Shown here: piece after piece, positions 8,908 through 17,960 of the stretch
Numbering within the stretch: the first letter of the stretch is position 1
Layout: every line of letters starts with the position of its first letter
Source: Aquimarina sp. TRL1
GTDB lineage: Bacteria; Bacteroidota; Bacteroidia; Flavobacteriales; Flavobacteriaceae
Length of the DNA: 64,000 nt
Assembly: GCF_013365535.1 (NCBI RefSeq)
Contig: NZ_CP053590.1
Span: 226,001 to 290,000 of the forward strand
Direction of reading: 5' to 3'
Program-made: the position numbers and the translations under genes
Notes under the pieces: generated by a model
What the model was told of the DNA's origin: nothing
The model's database searches: none
Seen by the model: the letters and a program-made list of their open reading frames with translations, nothing else

Positions 8908-10172
8908 TTTGCTACTGTTTTTTTAGTATCTGCCATCGGTAGCCCTGCATAATCCGGTATGGGGTTCCGCATAATACGAGCTTCATAAATATGATTGAGG
9001 TACAATGACCCTTGCTGATTTGCTATAAATTGCAGCGCATAGAGTCTTCCTTTTAAAACTCCCTGAAAATCAACATTTCCCTGACAATAAATCCCTCCTG
9101 TTATAAAGGTTTCCGGCTTGATCAGCATATGTGTTTTTACCCGTTCTTTTTCATGCAGCTTTTTTTTGAGATACAGCAGCACTCCTTCAACCTGTACTTT
9201 TGAATCAATCACCATATCAATTTGATTGCGTATATCTGCACGAGTGGTTGTTGCTTTTATATGGTTAGTAGCTGAAAGAATGACAGAAGAAGGATATTGC
9301 AGGTGACACTTTTTGCCTATCTGAAGCTTTTTAGTTGCCAGTAAGTGCATCCTTCCACGGACTTGTTCTCTTAATTCTATAACCGGAGCTATTAATAACA
9401 CATCTTGCAATATAGCGCTGGAGTAAACTATAATTTTTGTATCCGATTTAATGATAATATTCCCTGTTATTTCTACAGCTTCCAGGTGAATAGTTTCAGG
9501 TGCATATATCCACTTTTGCGGCTGTTCAAAACTATGCTGCATTTTTGGTCGTAATGGAATGATCTCTGAAGTATCTTCCGGAACTTGCGTGGTGAGTGAG
9601 CTTATATAGTGCAACCAGCTACTGTCCAGTGTAGGAAGTGTTTTCTTACTTTTTAGCAATCGTCCATCATACAGTTGCCTTCCTTGATAATATTTTCCTC
9701 CGATATTCCCTGCTTTGATTCCGTATTCAGAAAGATACAAATTCCCCTCTAATCGCGTATTTCCAATAACTACCAAAGGCGTATTGGATTTCGGAAGATA
9801 CAGATTGGGAGTTTCAGGAATCAGCCTACTTCCAGATAATGCCGTGCGGATATATTTTTTTTGAGGAAGCTCAGTAACAGCTGTTATTTTTGTCCAGCCT
9901 CCGTAAAAGGAATTGCTGATTTTCACTTCTTGATTTTCTATAAAAAAGTGAAGGCTATCCGTCACAGAAGATGGTGATTCTGAAGTGGCAAGAAAATTTC
10001 GAATGGCAGTAGCAGGAATGGTTACTCCGTTTATGAGTTCTTTGGATTTAATCGCAAAAAAAGAATGTACATGCGTCAATAAAAGAAAGGCACTTAGCAG
10101 CAACGCTACCAATACCGATACCAGTAACGCAAACTGCATTGCCTGTGCTTTTATTTTTATATTTCTTTTCAA
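8895..10172 (-). CDS. GspK/PilX-like pilus-tip protein
   Basis: 425 residues. The N-terminus KIKAQAMQFALLVSVLVALLLSAFLLL is prepilin-like but lacks the Glu at +5, which is also the hallmark of GspK, the pseudopilin that caps the tip. The large extracytoplasmic part (about 390 residues) contains strand-rich stretches reminiscent of stacked beta-helical or polymer-forming segments (repeated VIGNTRLEGNLYL, GNIIIKSDTKIIVYSS, ITGGIYCQGNVDF). Position directly before the two minor pseudopilins matches GspK-J-I order. The beta-helix-like body is not that of classical GspK, so the exact family is open. Confidence 0.6.
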   Translation of the reverse strand: MKRNIKIKAQAMQFALLVSVLVALLLSAFLLLTHVHSFFAIKSKELINGVTIPATAIRNFLATSESPSSVTDSLHFFIENQEVKISNSFYGGWTKITAVTELPQKKYIRTALSGSRLIPETPNLYLPKSNTPLVVIGNTRLEGNLYLSEYGIKAGNIGGKYYQGRQLYDGRLLKSKKTLPTLDSSWLHYISSLTTQVPEDTSEIIPLRPKMQHSFEQPQKWIYAPETIHLEAVEITGNIIIKSDTKIIVYSSAILQDVLLIAPVIELREQVRGRMHLLATKKLQIGKKCHLQYPSSVILSATNHIKATTTRADIRNQIDMVIDSKVQVEGVLLYLKKKLHEKERVKTHMLIKPETFITGGIYCQGNVDFQGVLKGRLYALQFIANQQGSLYLNHIYEARIMRNPIPDYAGLPMADTKKTVAKWLY

Positions 10173-10176
10173 TTAA

Positions 10177-10647
10177 CTATAAAAGATTAAACTGTTTTGT
10201 TTTCCCTTGGTATCGCAATCGTATATAAGTCGCAGTTCCTTTAAGTACTGTTACCGCTGCTTCAGATTGATTTTTTTTGATTAGATATTCTGTACCATTA
10301 ATTTCTAATAGAAAAACAGCATCTGCGGTATTTTGATTACTTACTCGTCCTTTATACCGAATCGATGGCCATATAATGGGTGGTTTTTGAGATACAACTG
10401 AAGGTTTCTTTACTTCTTTTCTTCTAGCTATCTTATACGCTTTGCCTAAAAATGGATCTCTGGAAATCGTATGGATAGAAAAGGGAGCGCGTTCTTTGGT
10501 TTTAATCGTTGCCATAGTAATGGTTGTCGGATCTGCTATCACCGGGTCGTCTTCTGAAAAGGCATCAACTACCTGATAGATAATAGCTCCCCAAATAAAA
10601 GCTACTACAGGAAATAAAATATACAGTCCTTTTTTTCCTTTTAACAT
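10177..10647 (-). CDS. GspC/PilP-like secretin-coupling protein
   Basis: 156 residues: a short cytoplasmic tail, one transmembrane helix (about 8-25), a flexible periplasmic region, then the motif SRDPFLGKAYK and a small all-beta domain. The RDPF motif followed by a beta domain is the signature of PilP and the homology region of GspC, which link the inner-membrane platform to the secretin N-domains. It lies 4 bp upstream of the GspK-like gene. Confidence 0.65.
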   Translation of the reverse strand: MLKGKKGLYILFPVVAFIWGAIIYQVVDAFSEDDPVIADPTTITMATIKTKERAPFSIHTISRDPFLGKAYKIARRKEVKKPSVVSQKPPIIWPSIRYKGRVSNQNTADAVFLLEINGTEYLIKKNQSEAAVTVLKGTATYIRLRYQGKTKQFNLL

Positions 10648-10655
10648 ACTAATGC

Positions 10656-11588
10656 CTAATTGATTGTAAATGTAAACGTATTACTGGCTTCTCCCTGATT
10701 CCCCGCCTTATCAAAAGCCTTAACTCTCCAGAAATAGGTAGTACTCGCATCCAGGGGTACTTCTGCGGGACTACCCGCTTGTTCTTTACGAACTAATTGC
10801 GTCAATGCTTCATCACTATAGACAAAGAGTGTATCTACTTCCCCGGTTCCGGCAACAGCTTCTCTGGTCCATGAAAAACTCACAGTAGCATCTGATAAAA
10901 CCGATTCATTAGCAGGGGTTACCAAGACAGGTTTTTTTGGGTTTTTCGTATCTGTAACAATAGATCGTTTGCTATATAGCGTACTTTGTGTACTATTTTC
11001 TGCCCGAACCTGCCAAAAGCTTTCTCCTTCTGGAAACGTGAGTTGTATGCTTGTTTCTTCTGTAGTTTGTTCTGCAAGAACCTTATCATTAGTATCCAAT
11101 ATCTGAATTCGATATAAACTTGCTCCATTGACTGATTGCCATTGCATGGCTGTGGCAGTAACATTAGTAATTTTATTATCTACCGGAGTGATCAGCTGTA
11201 CTTCTCTGGCTGAAAAATCCTCATTCTCTTTTAAAGTAAATCTAGCTTGAGAGAAAGCAGTCTTGGAACCTGAATTCATTCCCTGTACCCGCCATTGATA
11301 ATCGCTTTTTACTAATGTTGTCCGGTAATTGGTCGTACTCACAGTAGTATCTGTTACAATCTGAGTTGCATTCTCGAAATTAGGTTTTGCGATTTGCAAT
11401 CGATAAGAAGTTGCCTGATCTACAGCATTCCAGCTAAAGTTAACCGCTGTACTTTCTACCACAGAACTATCTTTGGGAGCAATTAATAAAATGGTTTCTC
11501 CCGAGATATCTTCTTCAAATAAAATTTCTTCACAACTGACACACAGAAACAGAAAAGGAAATATTAAAAATAGGATATACTTATTCAT
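10656..11588 (-). CDS. Lipoprotein with three fibronectin-III-like domains
   Basis: 310 residues. The signal peptide ends in a lipobox (FLCVSC, Cys 19). The rest is three FN3-like sandwiches of about 90 residues, each with a W/Y-R pattern (SYRLQIAK, LYRIQILD, YFWRVKAF). Bacteroidota FN3 lipoproteins face the cell surface or periplasm and bind proteins or glycans. It sits 8 bp from the GspC/PilP-like gene, so it is probably part of the same transcript and may be a secretin pilotin-like or accessory factor. That role is inference only. Confidence 0.7.
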   Translation of the reverse strand: MNKYILFLIFPFLFLCVSCEEILFEEDISGETILLIAPKDSSVVESTAVNFSWNAVDQATSYRLQIAKPNFENATQIVTDTTVSTTNYRTTLVKSDYQWRVQGMNSGSKTAFSQARFTLKENEDFSAREVQLITPVDNKITNVTATAMQWQSVNGASLYRIQILDTNDKVLAEQTTEETSIQLTFPEGESFWQVRAENSTQSTLYSKRSIVTDTKNPKKPVLVTPANESVLSDATVSFSWTREAVAGTGEVDTLFVYSDEALTQLVRKEQAGSPAEVPLDASTTYFWRVKAFDKAGNQGEASNTFTFTIN

Positions 11589-11595
11589 AGAAGGT

Positions 11596-12330
11596 TTATA
11601 ATTTTAAATAATTTATTTTTTCTGCTGCTTTGCCAGCATCTTTATAGGTGTTTTTCGGGCAAGATCGGTTTTCCTCTGTAAGGCTAAAAATGCTGATTTG
11701 ATTTTTATCATTTTGTCCCCAGCAGAAATAAGAAAGACTATACCCAAAAATAGTCGCTTTGGAAAAATCAATGGTTTTATAGATTTTTCCTTGTTTCGCT
11801 AAGGATAATGTATATTGTTTATATTGACTATTCGTTAAAAATACCGCTTCAGCTTTTGTAATTTCATCTTGTAAAGAAGCGGTTATCACCATAGAAACAG
11901 TACTGACAATCCCTGTATTTTTTTGCGTTTTGAGATAAGAAATTGTTTCCTGATTTGCTTCTTTTTGCAATGCTGATATTGCAGTAATATGATCCAGCAA
12001 ACGAAGTTGAAGAAAAGTGGGTTTATCCGAAATAGAATCCACATAATTAATTACTTCTTGCTCTTTTTTTACCTGCTGAAGATATGCTTTATAAGTTCTG
12101 GAAGAAAAGTCCTCAACTTCAACTCCAACTCGAATTGGCGTCTGGTAAACAGGAAGGGCCGTCTCTCTGAAATTAGCCTGGAATACCGTTCCTGAATGTA
12201 TGCCCAGAACTCCTAAGGCAATAGGAGTGGCATCTGTAGTATGCATCTTTGTTGTACTCACTATGAGCCCCTTACAGGAAACTAATAAAATGACAAAACA
12301 GCTAATAGCAATATAGGAGGATTGTTTCAT
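11596..12330 (-). CDS. Lipoprotein of unknown function, first gene of the assembly operon
   Basis: 244 residues from the ATG at 12330 (MKQSSY). An in-frame ATG at 12366 would lie inside the -7 promoter element and is rejected. Lipobox LLVSC with Cys 19. The mature part has no motif I recognise: a strand-rich N-terminal section, a helical central section rich in Glu/Lys (about 85-160), and a short Cys-containing tail. As the promoter-proximal gene of the pilus/T2SS-like operon it may serve secretin targeting or a regulatory role; this is a guess from position. Confidence 0.65.
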   Translation of the reverse strand: MKQSSYIAISCFVILLVSCKGLIVSTTKMHTTDATPIALGVLGIHSGTVFQANFRETALPVYQTPIRVGVEVEDFSSRTYKAYLQQVKKEQEVINYVDSISDKPTFLQLRLLDHITAISALQKEANQETISYLKTQKNTGIVSTVSMVITASLQDEITKAEAVFLTNSQYKQYTLSLAKQGKIYKTIDFSKATIFGYSLSYFCWGQNDKNQISIFSLTEENRSCPKNTYKDAGKAAEKINYLKL

Positions 12331-12363
12331 TATTAATACTGGTATTTCAAATAAATAAGTCGT

Positions 12364-12371
12364 CAAATATA
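12364..12371 (-). promoter_or_regulatory. -7 box of the secretion operon promoter
   Basis: TATATTTG on the minus strand matches the Bacteroidota consensus TAnnTTTG exactly. It lies about 34 bp before the ATG at 12330 and supports that start. No clear -33 TTG was found. Confidence 0.5.
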
Positions 12372-12527
12372 AAAAGAAGCAGGTAAACGATATGAAAAAG
12401 TGGTTTATTATTCATTGCAACTACAGAAATTAAAGCTGTTATAATAATTACATCTTATACCTTTTACTACTTAAATCTACTCAGTAAAAACAACAATTAC
12501 GATTTTGGTATGCAAATCACTTCCTGT

Positions 12528-12558
12528 AAAAAAACCAGCTACATCGCTGTAACTGGTT
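12528..12558 (-). terminator. Intrinsic terminator downstream of the tail-fibre-like gene
   Basis: Arms 12533-12543 and 12548-12558 (11 bp, one mismatch, 4-nt loop) are followed on the minus strand by a run of Ts. It closes the 12614-13690 gene. The 12372-12613 interval otherwise shows nothing. Confidence 0.75.
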
Positions 12559-12613
12559 CTTCTTATATTTATTTACTTTTATTGCTTACTCATAAATTAG
12601 AAAAGGCATCTCT

Positions 12614-13690
12614 TTAATTTTTCAACAACATTTTCTCTAACCGTTCTATCCTACTCTCTAATTTTTTATTTTTTTGCTTTTGTTCATTAATACGATGTTC
12701 TTGCGCTATAGTATAAAGAGTAAGCTCTTCTATTTTTTCTAATAGTCTGGCATTTATTTCTCCTAAATAAATACCATTACGAGCCACTTCCGTAGCTGAA
12801 GGAATATTAATTAAATGCCCTTTCTCTTTAATATGTTTTTCTACTTCATCTAGGGTAGGTAAATCATATTCTTTTTCGAATACATAATCAGCCCAATCTG
12901 TATGCACTTTTACTTCTGTAGCTTGTATTTTACCATTAACTGATAAACTGTATCCTCCAAAATATTTTCGGGTACCAATATTTAATGATCCTCCATTTCT
13001 ATGATCAAAAACAAAAACACTAGGTGCTTTGGAATGCCCCATATAAAGACGATCTCCTGTATTTTCAATATCCATTCGCCATAATTCTCCCCCTCTCTCT
13101 ATACCAAAAGCCGCTCCACCTACAGGATCTTTGATATGTACTCTAAACTTGGGATCTGTCGTTCCTATTCCGATACTTCCTTGTGTAAATACATTTCCAG
13201 AATCAAAATGCCAGTCTCCTTTATTTACTATTGTTTCATGTTGACTTACATTCGTTATTACTGTAGGAGTATCCGGAATCGTCACATTAAATGCCCCTTC
13301 TTTATTTACTATTGATTTAAAAAATAAATGTCCCCATCCTCCATTAGAATATCCCCAGATTTCGAATACTTTAGTCCCAATCTTTTTCAACATAAATACC
13401 GATTGTCTCGTACCTGCTGTAGTACTCTGCCAATCTGCGTTAGTGTCATTTGGTCCTTTTCTAAATCTAAAAACACCATTAGCATTATATTTACTCCAAG
13501 TGTTTACATATTGAAGATCAATGGTCATATTAACAGAATTATAACTCCCATTCCCATTAAAATCCAACGTCATTAACTTATACCATTTACTTCCAGATCC
13601 TGACCCCAAGCTATATTTTTTTTCATATTGATCCTGCGAGTAAATACTTGAAGTAAAAAGTATAATAAAAAGAATAAAAAAATGTCTCAT
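12614..13690 (-). CDS. Tail-fibre-like secreted protein with C-terminal coiled coil
   Basis: 358 residues, signal peptide ending SSIYSQ. The N-terminal 130 residues form a beta-rich domain. Then comes the widespread pattern GSIGIGTTDPKFRVHI, a GISSLSVNGKI-like strand (YSLSVNGKIQATEVKV) and the conserved tail around YDLPTLDEVEKHIKEKGHL, ending in a coiled coil (about 320-358). Flavobacterial genomes carry many such proteins annotated as tail fibre-like. The C-terminal part resembles trimerising intramolecular-chaperone tails. It is probably a surface or secreted protein. It has its own promoter and terminator. Confidence 0.75.
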   Translation of the reverse strand: MRHFFILFIILFTSSIYSQDQYEKKYSLGSGSGSKWYKLMTLDFNGNGSYNSVNMTIDLQYVNTWSKYNANGVFRFRKGPNDTNADWQSTTAGTRQSVFMLKKIGTKVFEIWGYSNGGWGHLFFKSIVNKEGAFNVTIPDTPTVITNVSQHETIVNKGDWHFDSGNVFTQGSIGIGTTDPKFRVHIKDPVGGAAFGIERGGELWRMDIENTGDRLYMGHSKAPSVFVFDHRNGGSLNIGTRKYFGGYSLSVNGKIQATEVKVHTDWADYVFEKEYDLPTLDEVEKHIKEKGHLINIPSATEVARNGIYLGEINARLLEKIEELTLYTIAQEHRINEQKQKNKKLESRIERLEKMLLKN

Positions 13691-13710
13691 ATGATATTAA
13701 ATTTAAGGGT

Positions 13711-13718
13711 CAAAAATA
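13711..13718 (-). promoter_or_regulatory. -7 box upstream of the tail-fibre-like gene
   Basis: TATTTTTG on the minus strand (TAnnTTTG consensus) lies 21 bp before the ATG at 13690. No convincing -33 element was seen. Confidence 0.4.
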
Positions 13719-13884
13719 GAAAATTAACTTATATCCTATTAAAATCTGACAACTCTTTTCCCGTAGTTGCAGTAAATATTTTTTTTATTAGAATAGTTAA
13801 ACACTATGAAAAGTAGTTCTCCTATTTTTACTATTCTCAATCATACAACCAACACCTTTAGCTTTCCTAAATGTTCTTTTTTTC

Positions 13885-16305
13885 CTACTCTTCTCCATAG
13901 GTATCTCCCATCAGCGCATAACTCGGTTTGGTTTCCAAAGGTTTTGCAGGGGTAATCAAAGTATTACGAATCCACCGAGGACGTTTGGGATTAGTTTTGA
14001 GTTTCTCCTGCCAATCCATATCAGTCATAGGGGATGGAGATAAAAATTCATAATAACTAAAAACTGCTCCTCTGGTAATATAATAGCTACCATTAATCTC
14101 AGCGACCACATACACCTCATCAGCATGACCAGTTCCTACTTCTAAAAATTGTTTGTAATTATATACATCGGCAACTACTGCCATATCTGCTTCCTGTTTA
14201 GGGAGGTGATCTGTTTTAAAAATACGGAATAAAATACGCTCCATTCTGGCACCAATCCAAGAGAGTTCTATAAATTCTTTTTCGGTTACTTTTTCTTTTT
14301 TCAATTGTTTTTTACTCACATTCAACAGGAGATTTGCCAAATCTTCTAATTCCTCATTTATAAAACGCAAATGATCTGTATAAACAGCCGCTTCCTGCAA
14401 AATTTCTTTTTCTAGTTTTAGTAATGCCAGGGCATGCTCCCAAAACTTAATATTAGGTTCTACGTAACTCAGATGCTGTGGTGGTGGCGGTCCTCCTCCC
14501 TGTCCTCCCTGAGCTGCAAAAGCAGGTTCTGAGTATAGAATCAAATCGTGTTTTAAGGTTGCCCATGCAGCTAATGAAGTGGAAACATTTTTAGTTTTCC
14601 AGAAATCTGTCTGCATAAAACCAGGATAATTACTATCTGATTTATTCATTTGCAATAACAACTGCATGGTTTTGGTATATAAATTCTTATCCCAATCTGA
14701 ATAAGCTGCAAATACCTGCTGTAAAGAATCTACCTTCTCTGGATAAGCTTCCCAGGTAGTTTCATCTTTATATACTCCTTCTATTATATGGGATGCCTTT
14801 TGATTCCCTAATACAGAAAAAACATCCAATCCTCTGGGATACGGGCGTTTGGATTTTACTCCATCTACATGAACCAACTTCATAAAAATAGCAGCATCCA
14901 TACTATAACGTCCTGCAGTAAACAATACATTCATTCTGTTTTTATCTGCCGTTTGGGCTTGTATTTTATTGACTTCCCGCTTTTTTAATGCCGCAATCAA
15001 CTCCTTTTTTACTGACCTGGTATACATTTCCTTACGCTCTATTCCTTTATACAACGTATCTAATACCTCTATAACAGTTCCTATTGACAGGTTATCTTCT
15101 TCTCCTGCCATCATACTTATCAGCGAATTAAATCGGGTATAATCCTTCATCAATGCACGATCAGACCGTATCATATCAGCTAGTAATAATACCGCATCAA
15201 ATCGTTGTTTTTCATCCAGAAAAAAGGGAGCGTAATTCAGCCATTTGATTCCGGTAAAATATTTCTTAAGCGTCTCGCTCTTGGTATAGTTTCCCCTTGG
15301 AGTAAATTGTTGGTAGTCTGTCATCCCATTAGAAATTCCCAAAAAATCTGATCGGTTTCCCGAATGATTTTGAATTTTCTCTACTTCCTCCTTATAAAAG
15401 GATTGCATTTCTTCGGGGACTTCTTTTTCCTCTCCTGTCAATGCTGTACTACCAATAGCAATATAAGTGGTCAGATATGCCGCTGCCGCTCGTTCTTGTT
15501 TATGCGCTGATTCTTTATACACTGTATAAGATTGCGTATACAAGGTATTGAGCATCGTACGCATCATTGGAATAAACTGTTCTTCTTCTACATGCTTTAG
15601 TATGCCACTAAAGTACTTATGCAATAACTGCAAATATGAATCAGTTGTGACAAAATTGGGAATATATTGATAGTGATTATAATCATATAGGTGAAACATT
15701 TGTTTATGTCCTCCCGGAATAATACAGGCATTCGTATTCTCTAAAGAACGTTGAATACTCCCTCCCAGGTTTTTAAATTGAGAGGTATTCAACACCTGAT
15801 TAAATGCGATAAATGTATGCCCATTCTTTTCTACAAACGGTTGTTTTTTAAGTGTCTCTTCAGCTTCTTTTACTTTGGTAATAAAGCGTTTTTCTTTAGA
15901 GGTTAATTTTACTTTGAAATCCGGTACATCAAAAATAGGTTGATACCATTCATATTGCATAAAGTGTCCCCTGGCAATTGCATCCTCAAACAGATACCCC
16001 TTTCTGGCAAATAATTCATTTCTCAGAATGCGAAGTTCATCCAGTGTTTTTCCTTTTAGGGAAATATCAAAATCAAAAGGTTCCGGGTAGATTCGCTCGG
16101 GGTACCATTCTTTGATAAAATCGATTTCGTAATAGGCTGCCAACTCTTCTTCAAAGGGGTCTGCTACCTCCGTTTTTTCTTCTAATCCGGGAACCATTTG
16201 CGCCTCGGGGTCTTCCTCTTCTACTCCTCCTTCTTTTTTTGTTAAAAAATAATAGCCTCCTCCTACGATGGCGGCTAATACAACAAAAAGAATTCCTTTT
16301 TTCAT
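13885..16305 (-). CDS. YARHG + DUF3160 protein, membrane-anchored
   Basis: 806 residues. An N-terminal hydrophobic anchor (about 4-21) leads to an acidic linker and a YARHG domain at about 85-145 (LDELRILRNELFARKGYLF...WYQPIF). From about 170 to the end is DUF3160, recognisable from IPNFVTTDSYLQLLHKYFSGIL and the long helical array. A proline run (GGGPPPPQHLSY) occurs near residue 600. Function of DUF3160 is not established; YARHG domains are extracellular modules often linked to peptidases. No lipobox Cys is seen, so it is probably tethered by the N-terminal helix. It stands alone between the tail-fibre-like and capA-like genes. Confidence 0.82.
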   Translation of the reverse strand: MKKGILFVVLAAIVGGGYYFLTKKEGGVEEEDPEAQMVPGLEEKTEVADPFEEELAAYYEIDFIKEWYPERIYPEPFDFDISLKGKTLDELRILRNELFARKGYLFEDAIARGHFMQYEWYQPIFDVPDFKVKLTSKEKRFITKVKEAEETLKKQPFVEKNGHTFIAFNQVLNTSQFKNLGGSIQRSLENTNACIIPGGHKQMFHLYDYNHYQYIPNFVTTDSYLQLLHKYFSGILKHVEEEQFIPMMRTMLNTLYTQSYTVYKESAHKQERAAAAYLTTYIAIGSTALTGEEKEVPEEMQSFYKEEVEKIQNHSGNRSDFLGISNGMTDYQQFTPRGNYTKSETLKKYFTGIKWLNYAPFFLDEKQRFDAVLLLADMIRSDRALMKDYTRFNSLISMMAGEEDNLSIGTVIEVLDTLYKGIERKEMYTRSVKKELIAALKKREVNKIQAQTADKNRMNVLFTAGRYSMDAAIFMKLVHVDGVKSKRPYPRGLDVFSVLGNQKASHIIEGVYKDETTWEAYPEKVDSLQQVFAAYSDWDKNLYTKTMQLLLQMNKSDSNYPGFMQTDFWKTKNVSTSLAAWATLKHDLILYSEPAFAAQGGQGGGPPPPQHLSYVEPNIKFWEHALALLKLEKEILQEAAVYTDHLRFINEELEDLANLLLNVSKKQLKKEKVTEKEFIELSWIGARMERILFRIFKTDHLPKQEADMAVVADVYNYKQFLEVGTGHADEVYVVAEINGSYYITRGAVFSYYEFLSPSPMTDMDWQEKLKTNPKRPRWIRNTLITPAKPLETKPSYALMGDTYGEE

Positions 16306-16468
16306 CTGTTTATTCTATAATTTTAAAAGATCAAATAAAATGTATTGAGATTATTTTAATCCAACTCCAAACATCACCTATTTCACATGGTCGTTTATTA
16401 GATTACTTGTTCACAATTACTTTTTAAAAAGTTGCTATCGATGCCGCTTCTATTCTAAACACGAGAGA

Positions 16469-17944
16469 TCACAAGGCATTAAAAAACTGAGTGGCTGTTG
16501 TTTCGTCTGCTCCTTTGAGCACAAAGCGATCCAGGGTAACTCCAAAATTTTTCCAATAGTACTTTCCTACCATAAAAGTATGATAAAATTCCAAAGAATA
16601 CACATAGACTTTTCCCTCTTCTTCCACTAGTTTTACATCTTTTAGCTCGTAGCTTAACTGAGACCCTAGCCATAGAGGTCGTATTTTTCCCTGATCCAGA
16701 GAAAAAGTAAATAGTCGTTTTGCTTTTTCCGGATGGTATTTGGTCGCCTTGACAATTCCCAAGACAATATCGGTTTTACCATCACCATTAATATCTCCTT
16801 TTTGAAGTGTGTACACCGGATAATCTAATCGTTTTTTATCTATTTCCTTTCCTGTAGTATCTATTACAGATAACCGATAGGCTTCTCTTGTTTTCATCCT
16901 GGAGACCCGAATTCTTCCCTGAAAATGAGCATCATCAATACGTACTTCCCATATATCTGTTGCTTTCTTCTTTTCTTGCAATAGCCATCCATTAGGAATC
17001 GGGCTAAGAGCTACCTTTTCAAACCAGCTATTTTTAGCTAATCTGGATATTTCTTCTTTACTGACAAAACTTGGCTTTCCTTTGTGCAACCGAATTGGAT
17101 AAAATGCTAACTGACATAGGTGATTGTCCTGAATCTCCATCTGGAGAATCCCTCCGGTATTTGTTCCTGGACGTACTTGATCAAAGATCAAATTCCCCAG
17201 ACTGTATATAATTGGCTTTCCTTTATAATAGGAGATCTGCTGTACGACATGTGGATGATGACCTATTACAATATCGACTTGATGATCTATCAGTTGTCGT
17301 GCAAGCATCGATTGTCTGGAGGTAGGTCGATGGGTGTACTCCATTCCCCAATGCACAATCACTACGATAACTTCTTTAGGATATTGCTGCCGGTAAGACT
17401 GAATACCTTGTAATAGTATTTCTTCTCTATCACATAGTACTCCGGTACTCCCTCCTACATCTGTATATGAAAAAACCCGTACTGTTGTATTTCCTTTTTG
17501 GAGAAGAACCGGATTACAACTCCCTCCTATAGGTATCACTCCTGCTTCCTGGAGATACCGTTGTGTTTCTCTTACTCCAATCGCCCCGTAATCCATGCTG
17601 TGATTATTCGCTATGCCAGCATGGGTAACTCCCGCATTATACGCAGCTTTTGCCCACTCCGGGTCTCCTATAAATGTATATGTTTTGTTTTCAGGTTCCA
17701 GTACCTGTGAAGAAAGAACTCCTTCCATATTGATAATAGAAGCATCTTGCGTTTGATATAATGGAGCTATTTCACTAAAAAAATCCGATATACCGGTAAT
17801 GGATGCTTGTTTCCGAATACCCCGATCCGGCATCAGGTCTCCTGAAACGGTAATAAAAATAGATTCCTCCTGATATTTTGAACAAGAAACAGCAAAAATT
17901 ACCAAGAAAAATAGGCTTCTTCTACAAATGTCAGAAGGAATCAT
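16469..17944 (-). CDS. CapA-family metallophosphatase-like lipoprotein
   Basis: 491 residues with a lipobox FAVSC (Cys 21). The CapA/PGA_cap domain has all its landmarks: GDLMPDRG, INMEGVLSS, GIANNHSMDYG, HWGMEYTHRPT and GHHPHVVQ, which supply the His/Asp/Asn metal ligands. A C-terminal extension of about 180 residues includes an FG-GAP/EF-hand-like loop (GDINGDGKTDIV). CapA proteins occur in poly-gamma-glutamate and capsule systems, but no capB/C partners are nearby, so the substrate here is unknown. The next gene downstream on the strand is the DUF3160 gene; the upstream gene, purM, ends 16 bp away. Confidence 0.82.
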   Translation of the reverse strand: MIPSDICRRSLFFLVIFAVSCSKYQEESIFITVSGDLMPDRGIRKQASITGISDFFSEIAPLYQTQDASIINMEGVLSSQVLEPENKTYTFIGDPEWAKAAYNAGVTHAGIANNHSMDYGAIGVRETQRYLQEAGVIPIGGSCNPVLLQKGNTTVRVFSYTDVGGSTGVLCDREEILLQGIQSYRQQYPKEVIVVIVHWGMEYTHRPTSRQSMLARQLIDHQVDIVIGHHPHVVQQISYYKGKPIIYSLGNLIFDQVRPGTNTGGILQMEIQDNHLCQLAFYPIRLHKGKPSFVSKEEISRLAKNSWFEKVALSPIPNGWLLQEKKKATDIWEVRIDDAHFQGRIRVSRMKTREAYRLSVIDTTGKEIDKKRLDYPVYTLQKGDINGDGKTDIVLGIVKATKYHPEKAKRLFTFSLDQGKIRPLWLGSQLSYELKDVKLVEEEGKVYVYSLEFYHTFMVGKYYWKNFGVTLDRFVLKGADETTATQFFNAL

Positions 17945-17960
17945 CTATGCGTTATACTAC

